This document shows positions 39,708 through 43,036 of a stretch of DNA of 43,036 nt, in pieces. The DNA is from Xylanibacillus composti (GTDB lineage Bacteria > Bacillota > Bacilli > Paenibacillales > K13). Each line of letters opens with the position of its first letter. The stretch's first letter is position 1. The notes below the pieces were generated by a model that saw only the letters and a list, made by a program, of their open reading frames with translations, was not told the origin of the DNA and did not search any database. The translations under genes and the position numbers were made by a program. The stretch lies in assembly GCF_018403685.1 (NCBI RefSeq), contig NZ_BOVK01000058.1:1-43036 (forward strand), in the 5' to 3' direction.

Positions 39708-42700
39708 ATGCAAGGTTTTATCGTCCGCACAAAAAAACTTCTGACCCTTTGCCTCATTGTCTGCCTGGCAGCAGGCGGAATGGCGCAGGGCGTCAAGGCC
39801 GGCACGCCGGCGTCAATCGATCATGCCGGCCACTGGGCGAAGGAGACGATCGATCGCTGGCTCGGGGAGGGGTGGCTGCGCGGCTTTCCGGACGGTTCGG
39901 TCAGACCGGATCAACCGATTGCGCGAGCGGAATATATCGCCTTGATCAATCGTGTCTTCGGCTTTACGAAAACGGTCGCCGCCTCGTTTCACGATGTGGA
40001 ACCGACCGATTGGTATGCGCCGGATGTCGGCCGGGCCGTTGCCGCGGGATACATAACGGGATATTCCGACAACACGTTCCGGCCGCATCAGGAGATCACA
40101 AGGCAGGAAGCGGCCGTGACGCTGCAACGCATTCTCGGTCTTGATGCCGACCCTGCCGCGGCTTCGAGTTTCACCGATCAGGAGACGATTCCAGACTGGA
40201 GCCGCGGCGCTGTCGGAGCCCTCGCCGCACAGGAAATCATCAACGGATATCCGGATGGAAGGCTCGGGCCGGAGCATACGCTGACGCGTGCGCAAGCGGT
40301 CGTCATGCTGGATAAGTCGAGGGCCGTTCGGGAAGCGACGCAGCTTGTCTTGAACGAACCCGGAGAGACGTTCGGCCCTGACAATGGAGCGGAGCGCATC
40401 GCGGGAAGCGTGATCGTGACTGCTCCGGATACGACGCTTCGGAATCTGATCATCACAGGCGACCTGGTGATAGCGGAACAAGTCGGAGAAGGAGATGTGA
40501 CCTTGCACAACGTAGAAGTGCAGGGATCGATGGAGGTGTACGGTGGAGGCAGCGACAGCATCCATCTGGACGACAGCACCGTCGTTCGGCTCGTCATGAA
40601 CAAGGAGAACGGCTTAGTGCGCATCGTCGTATCCGGCGATACCGTCATCAAGGAGACTGTCGTCTATTCACCTGTCCTGTTGGAAGCAGCGAAAGATGTC
40701 ATCGGGGAAGGGTATCAGCGTGTCACGTTGTTCGGCAGCGACATGGACATGCGCATCGTCCGGGCGGTCATCGGACTGCTTCATGTAACGGAAGAAGTAT
40801 CGGATTCTACGATAACCCTCGTGAACGATGCGAGGATTATCGAGCTGATCATGGACGGGGAAGCGACCATCATCGAAACGGTGCCCGGAACCGGTCCAGG
40901 CCTTAGATCGGGCCCAGTTGTTCCGGGGCCCGGCACCGAGCCTGAGCCGACGGTCACCCAGGTTACTTACGACCCGGAGAGCCTGTCCTTGATCGGGATC
41001 GGCCAGACGCGGCCGATTCAGCTTACGGCGCATTGGAGCGACGATACGACCCGCAATGTGACTGATAAAGCGGTGTGGAGCTCGGATGATGAGACGATCG
41101 CTTCGGTGAAGGAAGGGGTCGTAACGGCTGTAGGAGATGGCACAACGGTCATCCGGGCGGAATACGACGGCTTTACCGTGCAAATTCCGGTATCCGTCGT
41201 CCGCGGGGCATCTTATGCCAACGTCACCCTCTCTCCAGAGCATGTTGCAGCCGGAGAGAACATCAGGGTAACGTTAGCGGTGTATCGTTCCAACGGCGAC
41301 GTCGATACGGACTTCGCCGGGGAGAAGACGGTGACCGTGAGCGGTTATACGAACGCGCCAAGCGGAACAGCCGGCAGCTTTGAAGGAACGCCGTTGATTG
41401 GGGCTTCTACGGATATATTCCTACCATTCACCGATGGCAAGGCATCGGGGAATCTCGTCTTGCATCATGCTGTCGAGCAGACGATCTGGATCGATGTGGC
41501 CGAAACGGGAGATTCGGCAACCGCATTTACGATCACACCGCAGGCTGCCGAGCCGAGCAAGCTTGAATGGATGCAGAAACCGAGCACGTACGTGACGGAA
41601 AATGAGGTTTTCGAGGTCTATCCGATGATCCAGGTGACGGATGCGTACGGGAACCCGATCGGAGAAACCTATACAGCAAAAGTAAACGTCGATGTGATCG
41701 ACAGCACCGTCGATTACATCTTGTCCGGAACGACAAGCGTAACCGCGGAAGAAGGAATAGCAGCCTTCCCGGATCTGACCGTGCAAGGCGTCGGAACCGA
41801 TGCCGTTCTGCGGTTTGCTTTGGATGGTGCGGAGATTGCCGCTTCACTCGACAGCGAACCGATTGAGGTCGGGTACTTTGCGAGTGGAGATGGAACGGCA
41901 GACCACCCTTACTTGATCGAAACGCCTGCTCAACTTGCTAGAATGACCCTGAATTTATCTGCGCATTATCAATTGAACGCGGATATCATGTTGTCGAATG
42001 ACCTCGACTTTTATAACGACTTGTACGACCGGTATTTTGGCGACGCATATGAGTATGTCAAAGACTCCGGCTGGATGCCGATCGGAACGGAAGAAACGCC
42101 GTTTACCGGCACATTCGACGGCAATGGTCATACGATTTCCGATTTGAAAATTTCTAGGGACGCCGTGTATCAGGGATTGTTCGGATACGTAGAAAGCGGA
42201 GAAATCCGCAATGTGGCGTTGGCGGATGTAGAAGTGTGGTCAATGAGCAGTAACTATGCAGGCGCGTTGGCCGGTACAATCGAGGCATCTGCAAAGGTTT
42301 CCGATGTTTCGGCATCGGGAGTAGTTGTCGGCGATCAATTAGTCGGCGGTCTGACGGGGATGAATAAAGGATCCTTGACGCGTTCCTCCTTCCGGTCAAC
42401 GTTCAAGGGGATCGAAGGAAATGGGGCCATCGGCGGACTGGCAGGGGGAAACCATGGCAGCATTACCCAAAGCTTTTTCGTCGGGGAGGTTGGAACTCTA
42501 TCCAGCATGACGAATATTGGCGGTCTCGTAGGCAGTCAATATGGCACGATTTCAAATTCGTATGCAATCGCTGTGGTAAAAGGAATTAGATCTAAAGGCG
42601 GATTGATAGGTTACGCTTATGCCGGAACGGTTGCGAATAGCTATACGTCATCGGAACTTGGAATTACGGGAAGCGGAACCATTGAAATCCGTTCCTCTTA

Positions 42701-42860
42701 CCATCAGCATGAGACAGACCGGGATCCTGCAAACGGAACTTGGGTCACCGATGAACAGATGAAACAACAAGCCACTTTTGAAGGCTGGGATTTCGACAAC
42801 ATCTGGTACATCGAAGAAGGGGCATTCTACCCGATGCTGAGATGGCAGGATACGGAATAA
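39708..42860 (+). CDS. SLH-anchored surface protein with Ig-like and GLUG repeats (1050 aa)
   Basis: Start ATG 39708 after AAAGGGGA. Signal peptide 1-31 (KLLTLCLIVCLAAGGMAQGV). Three SLH repeats at 33-205 (HWAKETIDRWLGEGWLRGFP, YSDNTFRPHQEITRQEA, GYPDGRLGPEHTLTRAQAV). About 215-390 is a beta-helix-like region. A Pro/Gly linker (PGTGPGLRSGPVVPGPG) leads to a Big-2 Ig domain at 417-505 (LTAHWSDDTTRNVTDKAVWS), further Ig-like domains to 740, and a GLUG-type repeat region from about 800 (FTGTFDGNGHTISDLKI, YQGLFGYVESGEIRNVALAD, IGGLAGGNHGSITQSFF). Unlike the giant LRR protein its SLH repeats are N-terminal. Probably an adhesive or glycan-binding surface protein; enclosed by inverted repeats. Confidence 0.9.
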   Translation: MQGFIVRTKKLLTLCLIVCLAAGGMAQGVKAGTPASIDHAGHWAKETIDRWLGEGWLRGFPDGSVRPDQPIARAEYIALINRVFGFTKTVAASFHDVEPTDWYAPDVGRAVAAGYITGYSDNTFRPHQEITRQEAAVTLQRILGLDADPAAASSFTDQETIPDWSRGAVGALAAQEIINGYPDGRLGPEHTLTRAQAVVMLDKSRAVREATQLVLNEPGETFGPDNGAERIAGSVIVTAPDTTLRNLIITGDLVIAEQVGEGDVTLHNVEVQGSMEVYGGGSDSIHLDDSTVVRLVMNKENGLVRIVVSGDTVIKETVVYSPVLLEAAKDVIGEGYQRVTLFGSDMDMRIVRAVIGLLHVTEEVSDSTITLVNDARIIELIMDGEATIIETVPGTGPGLRSGPVVPGPGTEPEPTVTQVTYDPESLSLIGIGQTRPIQLTAHWSDDTTRNVTDKAVWSSDDETIASVKEGVVTAVGDGTTVIRAEYDGFTVQIPVSVVRGASYANVTLSPEHVAAGENIRVTLAVYRSNGDVDTDFAGEKTVTVSGYTNAPSGTAGSFEGTPLIGASTDIFLPFTDGKASGNLVLHHAVEQTIWIDVAETGDSATAFTITPQAAEPSKLEWMQKPSTYVTENEVFEVYPMIQVTDAYGNPIGETYTAKVNVDVIDSTVDYILSGTTSVTAEEGIAAFPDLTVQGVGTDAVLRFALDGAEIAASLDSEPIEVGYFASGDGTADHPYLIETPAQLARMTLNLSAHYQLNADIMLSNDLDFYNDLYDRYFGDAYEYVKDSGWMPIGTEETPFTGTFDGNGHTISDLKISRDAVYQGLFGYVESGEIRNVALADVEVWSMSSNYAGALAGTIEASAKVSDVSASGVVVGDQLVGGLTGMNKGSLTRSSFRSTFKGIEGNGAIGGLAGGNHGSITQSFFVGEVGTLSSMTNIGGLVGSQYGTISNSYAIAVVKGIRSKGGLIGYAYAGTVANSYTSSELGITGSGTIEIRSSYHQHETDRDPANGTWVTDEQMKQQATFEGWDFDNIWYIEEGAFYPMLRWQDTE

Positions 42861-42895
42861 CGGGCAGTTCCGCGAAGCGCCTTCGTGAATGAGCT

Positions 42896-42989
42896 GCAAA
42901 GACAGCGAAACCGTCCGGGACGCAGACTGTTGCCTCGCCGCACGGAAACGACTTGTCACGCTCGTCAAACCCGTCTGCATAGCTGTCGG
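42896..42989 (-). repeat. right arm of inverted repeat enclosing SLH-GLUG gene
   Basis: These 94 bases are the inverse of 39478-39570 at about 91% identity. The arm begins 36 bases after the SLH-GLUG stop. Read on the minus strand the frame SDSYADGFDERDKSFPCGEA stays open. No gene can be assigned to the remaining 176 bases of the window. Confidence 0.85.
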
Positions 42990-43036
42990 AATAGCCTCTT
43001 TTTCTTCCCGGAGATATTCGCCGGAACCCTCACGGC

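Noticed and set aside
42889-43036. Open frame starting ATG 42889 and running off the window
   Set aside because: No ribosome site and almost wholly inside the repeat arm; only 49 codons visible, so not called as a gene.

Overview
The window looks like a Paenibacillus or close Paenibacillaceae chromosome. Evidence: moderate GC, strong GGAGG-type ribosome sites, S-layer-homology (SLH) surface proteins, and copper-amine-oxidase-like stalk domains on several secreted proteins. Roughly the left half (1 to about 21.5 kb) is the right part of a contractile-tailed prophage of the PBSX/skin type. The rest is host chromosome dominated by cell-surface genes. The assignment rests on gene content and order read by eye; no database search was possible.

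Prophage. The window opens inside the head module: small head-region proteins, GP20-type scaffold, major capsid protein, head-fibre-like protein, and connector and completion proteins. The tail module follows in PBSX order: tail terminator, sheath, tube, XkdN-type chaperone with a -1 frameshift extension, tape measure, LysM baseplate protein (XkdP), XkdQ, XkdR, XkdS, baseplate J (XkdT), YmfQ (XkdU), fibre, XkdW-like and a 41-aa XkdX. Lysis genes come next: XhlA-like protein, amidase, holin. Terminase, portal, integrase and repressor are not in the window. Accessory genes interrupt or follow the late genes: a secreted-protein cassette with its own promoter and terminator (10.63-11.44 kb), a convergent small-gene pair (12.2-12.9 kb), a holin-like toxin with a convergent putative antitoxin RNA (type I toxin-antitoxin, 18.35-18.76 kb), a membrane protein, and a secreted NucA/NucB-type nuclease on the minus strand (20.1-21.4 kb).

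Host part. manC and galU (22.0-24.3 kb) make nucleotide-sugar precursors. They are followed by an orphan LytTR regulator, a permuted-papain-like protein, a secreted leucine-rich-repeat (LRR) protein with stalk domains, an MscS-type channel, an SLH polysaccharide deacetylase, a 1921-residue BspA-type LRR/SLH protein, an OmpR-type two-component pair, and a 1050-residue SLH/Ig/GLUG protein.

Regulatory structure. An 11-bp-period direct repeat built on TTTAACC lies upstream of both large SLH genes and upstream of the response-regulator operon between them, suggesting one OmpR/PhoB-family regulon. The partner kinase has asparagine where the phosphoacceptor histidine should be. A 93/94-bp inverted repeat, about 91% identical, encloses the last SLH gene.
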